In this document: one piece after another, positions 1-5,685 of the stretch | Position numbering within the stretch: position 1 is the stretch's first letter | Layout: each line of letters starts with the position of its first letter | The notes under the pieces: generated by a model | The model's input: only the letters and a program-made list of their open reading frames with translations | Databases searched by the model: none | What the model was told of the DNA's origin: nothing | NCBI GenBank assembly: GCA_964561825.1 | Contig: CAZLSB010000128.1 | Span: 1 to 11,647, forward strand | DNA: 11,647 nucleotides | Source: JADKFD01 sp964561825 | Lineage (GTDB): Bacteria; Pseudomonadota; Gammaproteobacteria; Xanthomonadales; SZUA-5 | Direction: 5' to 3' | Program-made: the position numbers and the translations under genes

Positions 1-67
1 ATCGCGCCTCGCATCGCATCCCAATCCGACGGCCAAAAGTCCAAGTTATTTCCTCTCGAGCACTGAG
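1..67 (+). repeat. Element A, copy 1 (partial, right end only)
   Basis: Positions 1-67 match 160-226 at every base but one (A at 43, G at 202). The stretch is the right-hand part of a short interspersed repeat whose left part lies outside the window. It contains the terminal motif CCAAAAGTCCAAGTTATT, which is the inverse of the left terminus seen in the next copy. The shared tail TCGAGCACTGAG after the element shows that copies 1 and 2 arose by tandem duplication of a 159-bp unit, not by two independent insertions. No coding potential is apparent. Confidence 0.85.
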
Positions 68-70
68 GGC

Positions 71-226
71 TCGTTCGTCAAAAACTTGGACTTTTTGCTC
101 GCCGGCTTGGGCGCGCTGCGTCGTTGCGACTCGCTTATGTGGCGCGCCACACCGCACTCATCGCGCCTCGCATCGCATCCCAATCCGACGGCCAAAAGTC
201 CGAGTTATTTCCTCTCGAGCACTGAG
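71..226 (+). repeat. Element A, copy 2 (complete, with inverted ends)
   Basis: This copy begins TCGTTCGTCA at 71, followed by AACTTGGACTTTTTGC. The element core closes at 192-214 with CCAAAAGTCCGAGTTATTTC, so the ends are inverted repeats of about 13-16 bp (AACTTGGACTTTT / AAAAGTCCgAGTT). Bases 215-226 are duplicated flank shared with copy 1. A third copy lies inverted at 11525-11647. Size, inverted ends and lack of an ORF suggest a non-autonomous MITE- or REP/BIME-like repeat. It ends only 9 bp from the stop codon of the leftward DUF4344 gene, where it could serve as a 3' mRNA hairpin. Family unknown to me. Confidence 0.85.
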
Positions 227-235
227 ATAAACGCG

Positions 236-1099
236 TCAGCGAAAGCCCGCCGCGTAACCGAGATTGGCCACGTGATTAACCAGTTCGTGGCAAAGAATGA
301 TCGAACGCTCAGCGCCGTTCCAATAAGCGTTTGGCACACCACAATCTTGTGCAATCAGGCGCACCATCACCGCACCTTCGGGAAACTTGAATTGCCCCAA
401 CAGCGCTTGCAGCTCATCCAATAACTTCATTTCGTGAATCAATTGTGCGGCCGCTTTATTGTCAGCGCTGCCTGGTTCCTCATATTTAATCGGCACCAGA
501 AATCCATCCAACTGGTGAATTAACTGGGTGGCTTGGCCACTCAAATACGCCGACCATGAGGCCGCATTTTGCTGCGCTTCCGGGATACAGGTCTCGCGCC
601 GCTCCTGTGGCACACCCAATCGACCCGCTAGTGGCCCCATGGTTTCTGGATCACTGCCATACAGTAAGCAGGCGATTTGGTAACCGCGCTGCTCGTCAAT
701 GCTGTGCTCACCCCACCAAGCTAGCTCTTCGCGTGTTGCACCACTGAACTTGCCGGATGCCATCCACCATTCAATGGCAGCGATCGCATCGGTGCCGTCC
801 TCGTTGCCATCGGGTGACAACCACCAAGTCGCAAACCGGTCGGCAGCGTCCTCCTCGCGACCCAGCACCGGAATTTGATACAAATCGACAAAACCGTGCC
901 CCAATTCATGTAACAACACGAAACGCAAAGTGCCGCGCACAAACTGCTTCAGCGTAATGCTTTCCTTGAACATGGCCTGCGGCGGCGCCAAACGAACTTC
1001 GGCCGCCGGCAGCGCTGCACTGCAGAGCAGCAGCACAACAGCCAAAGCGCGCAAGTACCCAAGACGAAGAATGTGTGGGCCAAAAAACGTTGCGCGCAT
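236..1099 (-). CDS. Secreted DUF4344 putative zinc metallopeptidase
   Basis: This 287-residue protein matches the DUF4344 putative metallopeptidase family as I know it. An N-terminal signal peptide is visible: a basic start, then a hydrophobic stretch LRALAVVLLLCSAALPAA at residues 17-33, with likely cleavage near residue 33. The zinc-site motif HELGH lies at residues 64-68 and is followed by LGREEDAADRFA (79-90), which holds the probable third ligand and conserved acidic residues. Further family blocks are the HSIDEQRGYQ segment near 132-141, the CLLYGSDP segment, and a closing ICHELVNH-like segment near 268-276. It is probably periplasmic or exported; substrate unknown. The ATG at 1099 is chosen because it gives a complete signal peptide, with a weak purine-rich GGGATGG about 7 nt upstream. 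The gene stands alone and its stop is 9 bp from element A. Confident in family, not in activity. Confidence 0.85.
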   Translation of the reverse strand: MRATFFGPHILRLGYLRALAVVLLLCSAALPAAEVRLAPPQAMFKESITLKQFVRGTLRFVLLHELGHGFVDLYQIPVLGREEDAADRFATWWLSPDGNEDGTDAIAAIEWWMASGKFSGATREELAWWGEHSIDEQRGYQIACLLYGSDPETMGPLAGRLGVPQERRETCIPEAQQNAASWSAYLSGQATQLIHQLDGFLVPIKYEEPGSADNKAAAQLIHEMKLLDELQALLGQFKFPEGAVMVRLIAQDCGVPNAYWNGAERSIILCHELVNHVANLGYAAGFR

Positions 1100-1220
1100 G
1101 TGATCACCATCCCATTGACGGGCGCAGTCTGCGCATATTGCGCCGTGTTGGAAACCCCGGGTGTTGCAAACTAATGTGCGGCGGCTGGGACCAAGATCGT
1201 TTGCTTGCCTTGTTGATCCG

Positions 1221-1272
1221 AGCAGTCTGTCGGACTTTCCTCGCGTGTGCGCCGGAAGTCCGACAGGCTGCT
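1221..1272. repeat. REP-like imperfect palindrome
   Basis: The left arm AGCAGTCTGTCGGACTTTCC (1221-1240) pairs with the right arm GGAAGTCCGACAGGCTGCT (1254-1272), leaving one G-T wobble and one bulged T, around a 13-nt loop. Such GTCGGACTT-type palindromes resemble REP sequences or paired MITE ends, which is family-level analogy. It touches the start of the degenerate element B copy. No run of T follows, so a classical intrinsic terminator is unlikely. Confidence 0.7.
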
Positions 1273-1396
1273 AGAAACCTCTGTTGACCGCTTTCGAGTG
1301 GCGTTGCTCGATGATTCTTTCGATATTTCAGCAGATTGACTCGTGCACCAGTTGGGTGAATGCGCTACGGGGGGCAGATTGCACGGTTCTGGCTGA
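1270..1396 (+). repeat. Element B, degenerate partial copy
   Basis: The left end CTAGAAACCTC(T)GTTGACCGCT matches the left end of the intact element B at 4649. A second shared block, GGGTGAnTnCGCTACGGGG followed by CAGATTGCACGGTTCTGGCT, lies at about 1353-1394 (4734-4772 in the intact copy), here with two extra G. The stretch between the blocks has diverged. The right half and right terminus seen at 4773-4884 are absent. This is therefore an old or truncated copy of the same element. Confidence 0.75.
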
Positions 1397-1410
1397 TCAA
1401 GCCGCGGTGG

Positions 1411-1437
1411 GTTCGACCTGCGCTTCATCGGTCGAAC
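1411..1437 (+). promoter_or_regulatory. Perfect hairpin upstream of the phosphohexomutase gene
   Basis: GTTCGACC (1411-1418) and GGTCGAAC (1430-1437) form a perfect 8-bp inverted repeat around an 11-nt loop, followed by GCTTTT. It could be a weak terminator, an operator for a dimeric regulator, or a leftover of repeat insertion. It lies about 80 bp before the mutase start codon. Function is not determined by the sequence. Confidence 0.35.
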
Positions 1438-1516
1438 GCTTTTGGCCGCTGGAGCGCGCAAGCGTCTGCGATCTTGCCGTTAGAATCGCGCGATAACTCC
1501 ACCCAAGGATCCCCCA

Positions 1517-2905
1517 ATGCAAGTCGCAGCTTCCATCTTTAAGGCCTATGACATTCGTGGCGTGGTCGGCCAGACCTTGAACGAGGATTTCGCCGAACAC
1601 TTAGGGCGCGCGTTTGGCTCGCAAGCACGCCAACTGGGCGAGGTCGCGGTTGCGGTGGGTCGCGATGGTCGGCTGTCCGGGCCGGCGCTGAGCGCGGCGC
1701 TAATCAGCGGTTTGCGCGCCAGTGGCCTCAATGTCATTGATCTAGGCGCGGTCACCACACCAATGCTTTATTACGTGGCGGCCACCCGCTCAGAACACGG
1801 TTGCAGCAGCGGTATTCAAGTGACTGGCAGTCACAACCCGAAAGATTACAACGGCTTCAAAATGGTGCTCGCCGGCCGCGCGATTTATGGCGACGATATT
1901 CAAGCGCTGCGTCAGCGCATCGAAACGGAAAACTATAGCGAGGGCGCCGGGGTTTTAAGCACACTGGACGTGCTGGCCGAATACACGCAGCGAATTGTGA
2001 GCGATTGCAAGTTAGCGCGCCCACTCAACATCGTGGTCGATTCTGGCAATGGTATTCCCGGCGCGTCGGCGCCGGGCATTCTGCGCGCGCTGGGCTGTCA
2101 GGTCACCGAGTTGTATTCGGAGGTGGATGGCGATTTTCCCAATCACCATCCAGATCCGTCTAAACCAGAAAATCTGGTCGATCTGATTGCTGAAGTAAAA
2201 AAGCAAGGTGCCGATTTGGGTTTGGCTTTTGATGGTGATGGCGACCGGCTGGGTCTAGTGACACGCGACGGCCATACTATTTACCCAGATCGCCAGATCA
2301 TGCTGTTTGCGCGCGACGTGTTATTGCGCGTGCCCGGCGGTGAGATTATCTTCGACGTCAAATGCAGCCAACGCTTGGCGATGGACATTCGCGATGCGGG
2401 TGGTATAGCAACGATGTATAAAACCGGTCACTCGTTAATCAAAGCCAAGCTCAAAGAAAGCGGCGCTCCATTAGCCGGGGAAATGAGCGGCCATATCTTT
2501 TTTGCCGAACGCTGGTATGGATTTGACGATGCCACCTATACCGCCGGTCGATTATTGGAAATCTTAAGCAGATATGCTGATCCCAGCGCAATATTGGACG
2601 CGCTGCCCAGCAGTTTCAGCACGCCGGAATTAAATATCAGCTGCGCTGAAGGGGAAAATCATCAATTGATCGAGAAATTACGTCACAGCGCGCATTTCGA
2701 GGGAGCGTTGGAGGTCATCACTCTCGATGGACTGCGCGCCGAATACGCCGACGGTTTTGGTCTGGTGCGTGCATCCAATACCACGCCGGTATTAGTGCTG
2801 CGCTTTGAAGGCCATACCGCGCAAGCGCTAGCACGCATTCAAAATCAATTCATGGCGGCGATTTTGGCAGTCAAACCGGATGCAATAATCGGCGCTGGGC
2901 ACTGA
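1517..2905 (+). CDS. algC: Phosphomannomutase/phosphoglucomutase (AlgC/ManB type)
   Basis: This 462-residue alpha-D-phosphohexomutase interconverts hexose 6-phosphate and hexose 1-phosphate, feeding GDP-mannose and UDP-glucose synthesis for LPS and exopolysaccharide. Its length matches Pseudomonas AlgC (463). The catalytic phosphoserine loop TGSHNP has Ser105. The metal loop DGDGDR has Asp239, Asp241 and Asp243. The sugar loop GEMSGH is near residue 322, and the phosphate-binding loop RASNTTP is near residue 418. All four domains are present and no key residue is missing. The ATG at 1517 follows an AAGGA at 1505-1509 with 7-nt spacing and leads directly into FKAYDIRG, the usual family N-terminus. 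The last 35 bp overlap the convergent methyltransferase gene. The enzyme class is certain. The symbol algC (versus manB or xanA) rests on the dual mannose/glucose type and is less sure. Confidence 0.93.
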   Translation: MQVAASIFKAYDIRGVVGQTLNEDFAEHLGRAFGSQARQLGEVAVAVGRDGRLSGPALSAALISGLRASGLNVIDLGAVTTPMLYYVAATRSEHGCSSGIQVTGSHNPKDYNGFKMVLAGRAIYGDDIQALRQRIETENYSEGAGVLSTLDVLAEYTQRIVSDCKLARPLNIVVDSGNGIPGASAPGILRALGCQVTELYSEVDGDFPNHHPDPSKPENLVDLIAEVKKQGADLGLAFDGDGDRLGLVTRDGHTIYPDRQIMLFARDVLLRVPGGEIIFDVKCSQRLAMDIRDAGGIATMYKTGHSLIKAKLKESGAPLAGEMSGHIFFAERWYGFDDATYTAGRLLEILSRYADPSAILDALPSSFSTPELNISCAEGENHQLIEKLRHSAHFEGALEVITLDGLRAEYADGFGLVRASNTTPVLVLRFEGHTAQALARIQNQFMAAILAVKPDAIIGAGH

Positions 2906-3722
2906 GTGCAGTTTCTGGTATCCAACCGCAACGCCCGTTGCGGTCGATTACCCACAGCCAGCCGCTGAATTGATCGAGTTCGAGAATCTCGTCACCGGCG
3001 CTGACGGCCAATTCGCGCGCGCTGTAGTTGCGTAAAGCGTGGGCATAACCGCTCGCATCATTCGGGCCGAAATACAAACGCGGCACCCAGCCGCCGCGGT
3101 CGTCTGCTTGCGCCCATTTCCAACCAGCAAATTCACCATCGTCGGAGCGGTCCAAAAAACGCACGCGCTGACCGGGAGTGACGCTAATCGGATCACCGTA
3201 CTGCGTGCAATAGTCGTGCCGAACTGCCTGCCATGGCAGGCCCTGTCCGGCTTCAAGCGCTAGCAGGGCGCGTTTACGGCCTAAGCCGCCGGCATAACCG
3301 GTTAGCGCACCGTTGGCGCCCAACACCCGATGGCAGGGAATTAAAATTGAAATTGGATTTCGCCCGACCGCCGCGGCACTGGCGCGCGCGGCATCCGGTC
3401 TGCCAATGGCATTCGCCAGCGCGCCGTAACTGCACATTTCACTTGGCGAAATACCACGCAATTGCTGCCACACTAGCCGTTGAAAATCGCTGCCGCGCGG
3501 ATTCAATGAAATATCCACTCGATTAGCACGCCCGGCGAAATAATCGTTTAGCCAGTGCACAACCGATTGCAATAGCGGGCTATCCAGACTGGTGCCATCA
3601 GTTTGTTTAGGCGGTTCGTACTTTTGACCGCTAAACCACAAACCGATTAGCTGTTCATTCTGCGCGACCAAGCGCAGCGGTCCGAGCGGCGTCTGAGTAA
3701 AACATTCGATAATCGTAGTCAT
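2871..3722 (-). CDS. ogt: O6-methylguanine-DNA methyltransferase fused to two SH3-like repeats
   Basis: In this 283-residue protein, residues 1-158 form a complete MGMT/Ogt. This is a suicide enzyme moving the alkyl group from O6-alkylguanine to its own cysteine. The active site IPCHRV has Cys130. Arg113 and Asn122 align with the human arginine finger Arg128 and Asn137 at a constant offset of 15. Residues about 168-218 and 233-273 form two related SH3-like repeats: V(T/S)xG, then LD, then GWxW, then GWxP. Standalone tandem-SH3 proteins of this pattern exist in proteobacteria; the fusion is the odd feature. The ATG at 3722 is chosen because the glycosylase stop TGA overlaps it as ATGA, implying translational coupling. 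The open frame continues to 3956, but that part overlaps the glycosylase. An in-frame ATG at 3734 is the alternative start. The 3' end overlaps the mutase gene by 35 bp. Confidence 0.9.
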   Translation of the reverse strand: MTTIIECFTQTPLGPLRLVAQNEQLIGLWFSGQKYEPPKQTDGTSLDSPLLQSVVHWLNDYFAGRANRVDISLNPRGSDFQRLVWQQLRGISPSEMCSYGALANAIGRPDAARASAAAVGRNPISILIPCHRVLGANGALTGYAGGLGRKRALLALEAGQGLPWQAVRHDYCTQYGDPISVTPGQRVRFLDRSDDGEFAGWKWAQADDRGGWVPRLYFGPNDASGYAHALRNYSARELAVSAGDEILELDQFSGWLWVIDRNGRCGWIPETALSAQRRLLHPV

Positions 3723-4732
3723 GCTTGTTTCCATAGATGCAAAGTGGCATAAGCTCGCCACGGTCGCCAAATCTCCGCCGCGTCCAATACCGCTTGCGGT
3801 TTCAAGCCAGGGAATGCGCGGCGAATGATTAAGTCGGTATGCGGGAACGCATCTGGCCAAGACAAACAGCGCATCGCAATATACTGCGCGGTCCATTCGC
3901 CAATCCCAGGTAATTCGCGCAAGCTGGCTAAAGTCCGTTCGAGCGGCGCTTCGCAATCCAAGCGCAAATGCTGTCCGGCAACTGCACGCGCTAAGGCCAA
4001 AATGCTGCGCGCACGGGTGGCTAGAATGCCCAGCTCACTGAGTTCATTCTCCGGCAAAGCAGCTACCGTCTCGGCGCTGGGAAACAATCGGCTCAGCGCC
4101 GGATACACAGTGACAATCGGCGTGCCGTGACGCAGCGCGATGCGCCCCGCCAACGTCGTCGCCGCGGCGACGCTCACCTGCTGCCCAAGAATCGCTCGAA
4201 CCGCTTGTTCAAAGCTATCGATGGCGCCCGGCAGGCGCAGACCGGGATGCGCCTGCGCCAGACTACCCAACGCCTCGCTAATTCTTGTTGGATCACAATC
4301 CAGATCAAATTGCCGACGCACCGCCGCAATCAACGGCACAAGGTCGGCGCGCAAACCATCCGACACCCTGAGCTGCAAGCGCGCACGGGCCGCATCGTGA
4401 CAAACTTCGATCCATCCGCCCTGCGCCGGATTGACCCAACTGCGCACGCAACGTCGATAGACGCCCGCCTCCACGTGTTCGACTTGCGGGACCGCACGGG
4501 CAGTAAAAAAATCCAAAAGCGCCACCCAGTTTAACGGTGGTCGATAATCCAAACTTAACACCAGCGCCTCCGAATGAGCACGAGAAGCACGCTTTTTGCG
4601 CATATCACTGGGCGTTAGGTGATAGCGCGTGCGAATCAGCACATTAAACCTAGAAACCTCAGTTGACCGCTCATTCTCGCTTGCAGCTTTCTGATTTCGA
4701 TAAGGATTTCGCAGCTGATAGCCTTCACCCAT
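3719..4732 (-). CDS. alkA: AlkA-type 3-methyladenine DNA glycosylase (3' part of split ada-alkA)
   Basis: This half carries a complete AlkA-like base-excision glycosylase. The N-terminal domain starts near ALVLSLDYRPPLNW. The HhH-GPD domain follows, with AILGQQVSVAAA, the hairpin LPGIGEWTAQYIA and the catalytic aspartate in FPHTDLIIRRAF. It removes 3-methyladenine and related alkylated bases. The open frame's first ATG (4732) lies inside element B, so about the first 30 residues (to VSRFN) come from the element and the duplicated target. The following VLIRTRYHLTPSDM is the tail of the AraC domain. The ATG at 4732 has no Shine-Dalgarno but overlaps the upstream ORF's stop by 8 nt. An ATG at 4603 (MRKKRAS) would make a clean glycosylase. 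The stop overlaps the ogt start as ATGA. Probably catalytically intact if translated. Confidence 0.82.
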   Translation of the reverse strand: MGEGYQLRNPYRNQKAASENERSTEVSRFNVLIRTRYHLTPSDMRKKRASRAHSEALVLSLDYRPPLNWVALLDFFTARAVPQVEHVEAGVYRRCVRSWVNPAQGGWIEVCHDAARARLQLRVSDGLRADLVPLIAAVRRQFDLDCDPTRISEALGSLAQAHPGLRLPGAIDSFEQAVRAILGQQVSVAAATTLAGRIALRHGTPIVTVYPALSRLFPSAETVAALPENELSELGILATRARSILALARAVAGQHLRLDCEAPLERTLASLRELPGIGEWTAQYIAMRCLSWPDAFPHTDLIIRRAFPGLKPQAVLDAAEIWRPWRAYATLHLWKQA

Positions 4733-4884
4733 TGGGTGAGTACGCTACGGGGCAGATTGCACGGTTCTGGCTGCGCATGGCTGCGTTGCAACTCGTTGGA
4801 ATGGAACAACCATTCCGTCTCATTGCGCTTATGCCTGCACACCCATAACCGCACACTCTACCCCGTCCAACTGAGGATTCTAGG
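4649..4884 (+). mobile_element. Element B: MITE-like 236-bp insertion with target duplication
   Basis: The left end CCTAGAAACCTCAGTTG and the reverse complement of the right end, CCTAGAATCCTCAGTTG, form imperfect 21-bp inverted termini (18 of 21 match when extended to ACCG/GACG). TTAAA flanks both sides (4644-4648 and 4885-4889) and can be read as TTAAACC (4644-4650 and 4885-4891), so the duplication is 5-7 bp. No transposase is encoded. An internal perfect hairpin GGAATGG-AACAA-CCATTCC lies at 4798-4816. Part of the element recurs, decayed, at 1270-1396. It interrupts the ada-alkA gene exactly and reversibly on paper, which fixes its boundaries. Non-autonomous, presumably mobilised in trans by a transposase outside the window; family not identified. 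Confidence 0.87.
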
Positions 4885-5384
4885 TTAAACCGCCGCAAAC
4901 TACCAAAACCGGCCATCAACGCAATTTCTGCGACGCCCAAATCGGTTTCGGTCAACAGGCGCTTCGCCACTAACAAGCGCTGGGTTTGTGCATAGGCAAT
5001 CAGCGATACGCCAAAATGCGCTTGAAATACACGCCGCAAATGCCGCTCACCCACGCCGGTGCGCACCGCGAGCTGCGCCAAACCTTGCTGACCGGCGCCA
5101 GCATCCAACATGCGTGCCGCCGCGCAAGCCAAAGCATCCGAGCTATCGACCAAAGAGACGCCGGGCGCCAGTTCGGGTCGGCAGCGCAAACACGGACGAA
5201 AACCGGCCGCCTCGGCCGCCGCGGCGCTGTCATGGAAGGTGCAAGAGCTGGCCTTCGGCGCGCGCACCCGACAAATCGGACGGCAGTAAATCCCGGTGGT
5301 TTTGACTCCAACGAAGAATCGCCCATCAAAACGGTGGTCACGACTGAGCAAAGCTTGGTAGGCGCTGGCTGGATCGAGCTTCAT
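4725..5384 (-). CDS. ada: Ada-type methylphosphotriester acceptor and AraC regulator, truncated (5' part of split ada-alkA)
   Basis: This 219-codon ORF has an Ada N-terminal zinc domain, TTGIYCRPIC...FRPCLRC, with Cys34, Cys38, Cys65 and Cys68. In E. coli Ada the cysteine equivalent to Cys34 takes the methyl group from DNA phosphotriesters and turns the protein into an activator. An AraC-type domain begins near residue 83. The first helix-turn-helix (GLAQLAVRTGVGERHLRRVF) is intact. The second is cut after AGFGSLRRFN at residue 167, and about 53 element-derived residues follow up to the stop at 4725. The start at 5384 (MKLDPASAY) fits the family. An in-frame ATG at 5417 adds 11 residues without homology, and neither start has a clear Shine-Dalgarno. 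Repair of phosphotriesters may persist; sequence-specific DNA binding is probably lost. Confidence 0.82.
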   Translation of the reverse strand: MKLDPASAYQALLSRDHRFDGRFFVGVKTTGIYCRPICRVRAPKASSCTFHDSAAAAEAAGFRPCLRCRPELAPGVSLVDSSDALACAAARMLDAGAGQQGLAQLAVRTGVGERHLRRVFQAHFGVSLIAYAQTQRLLVAKRLLTETDLGVAEIALMAGFGSLRRFNLESSVGRGRVCGYGCAGISAMRRNGCSIPTSCNAAMRSQNRAICPVAYSPNG

Positions 5385-5685
5385 GTTTGGGGCGCCAAAC
5401 GCATCAGAAGAGCCCATCTTGACGATCGATCACAGCGCTGGCTCGCCATTTTCGGACCTACGCTTTTTGACGTGGCTCACATTGACCGCTCGGGAACCGA
5501 ATTGAAGCATATGAGGTCTACACTCTTGCGGCTACAATTGCAGCTGGCTCTGTGGGCGACTTGGCGTCGCGACCAAGCCTGCTGCGGCAAGCATTGCGCG
5601 GCAAATTGTTCACCGTTGCACGCCGCTCAGTCCCTGCAACCCACGCTGTACGGCACCAATACCCTTGCTCATTGAGGTTAAATAG
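5385..5685. other. Divergent promoter region between ada and the sterol desaturase gene
   Basis: This gap of about 300 bp lies between divergent genes. On the minus strand AAAAGCGTA (5459-5467), about 75 nt before the ada start, matches the E. coli Ada box AAAGCGCA at 7 of 8 bases; that can easily be chance. On the plus strand TACAAT (5533-5538) could be a -10 box for the desaturase gene, but no convincing -35 accompanies it. GAGG (5674-5677) is the desaturase ribosome binding site. Small ORFs here show no recognisable protein. Confidence 0.35.

Larger units (their letters stand above)
1100..1516. other. Divergent intergenic region filled with repeats
   Basis: This 417-bp gap separates the leftward DUF4344 gene from the rightward phosphohexomutase gene, so promoters for both should lie here. 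It holds a long imperfect hairpin (1221-1272), a decayed left part of element B (1270-1396) and a perfect 8-bp-stem hairpin (1411-1437). Short ORFs here show no recognisable domain. A TAGAAT hexamer at 1481-1486 could be a -10 box for the mutase gene, but no matching -35 is seen. From 1100 to 1220 I see nothing definable. Confidence 0.6.
3719..5384 (-). pseudogene. ada-alkA fusion gene interrupted by element B
   Basis: Taken together, the two leftward ORFs are one ancestral gene. Removing 241 bp (the element plus one copy of the TTAAA direct repeat) joins GGCGGTTTAA to TGTGCTGATT and restores an in-frame protein of about 474 residues, the size expected for Ada-AlkA fusions. Order in the restored protein: Ada metal-binding domain (about 1-75), AraC-type DNA-binding domain (about 83-185), AlkA N-terminal domain, HhH-GPD glycosylase. 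The break falls in the second helix-turn-helix after SLRRFN. The net insertion of 241 bp also shifts the frame. Methylated Ada-type proteins normally activate alkylation-repair genes, so autoregulation of this operon is probably damaged. Whether the halves are still made separately is open. They are listed individually below. Confidence 0.88.

Noticed and set aside
1..226. Possible CRISPR array from the repeated units at the left edge
   Set aside because: The period is 159 bp, the repeated part is far too long and has its own inverted ends. There are no short regular repeats with unique spacers and no cas genes.
1171..1461. Leftward 96-codon ORF in the repeat-rich gap
   Set aside because: It covers the hairpin and the element B remnant; composition and lack of a ribosome binding site point to a spurious frame.
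3723..3956. N-terminal extension of the methyltransferase ORF to 3956
   Set aside because: This part overlaps the well-supported glycosylase gene in another frame, has no MGMT homology, and the ATGA overlap at 3719-3722 gives a natural start.
4636..4854. Leftward 72-codon ORF lying in element B
   Set aside because: It is contained in the non-coding mobile element, has no recognisable domain, and its only similarity in the window is to the decayed element copy near 1300-1460. Repeat translation explains it.
4986..5675. Rightward 229-codon ORF opposite ada
   Set aside because: It is antisense to the conserved Ada zinc and AraC domains; composition is that of a shadow frame and there is no recognisable motif.
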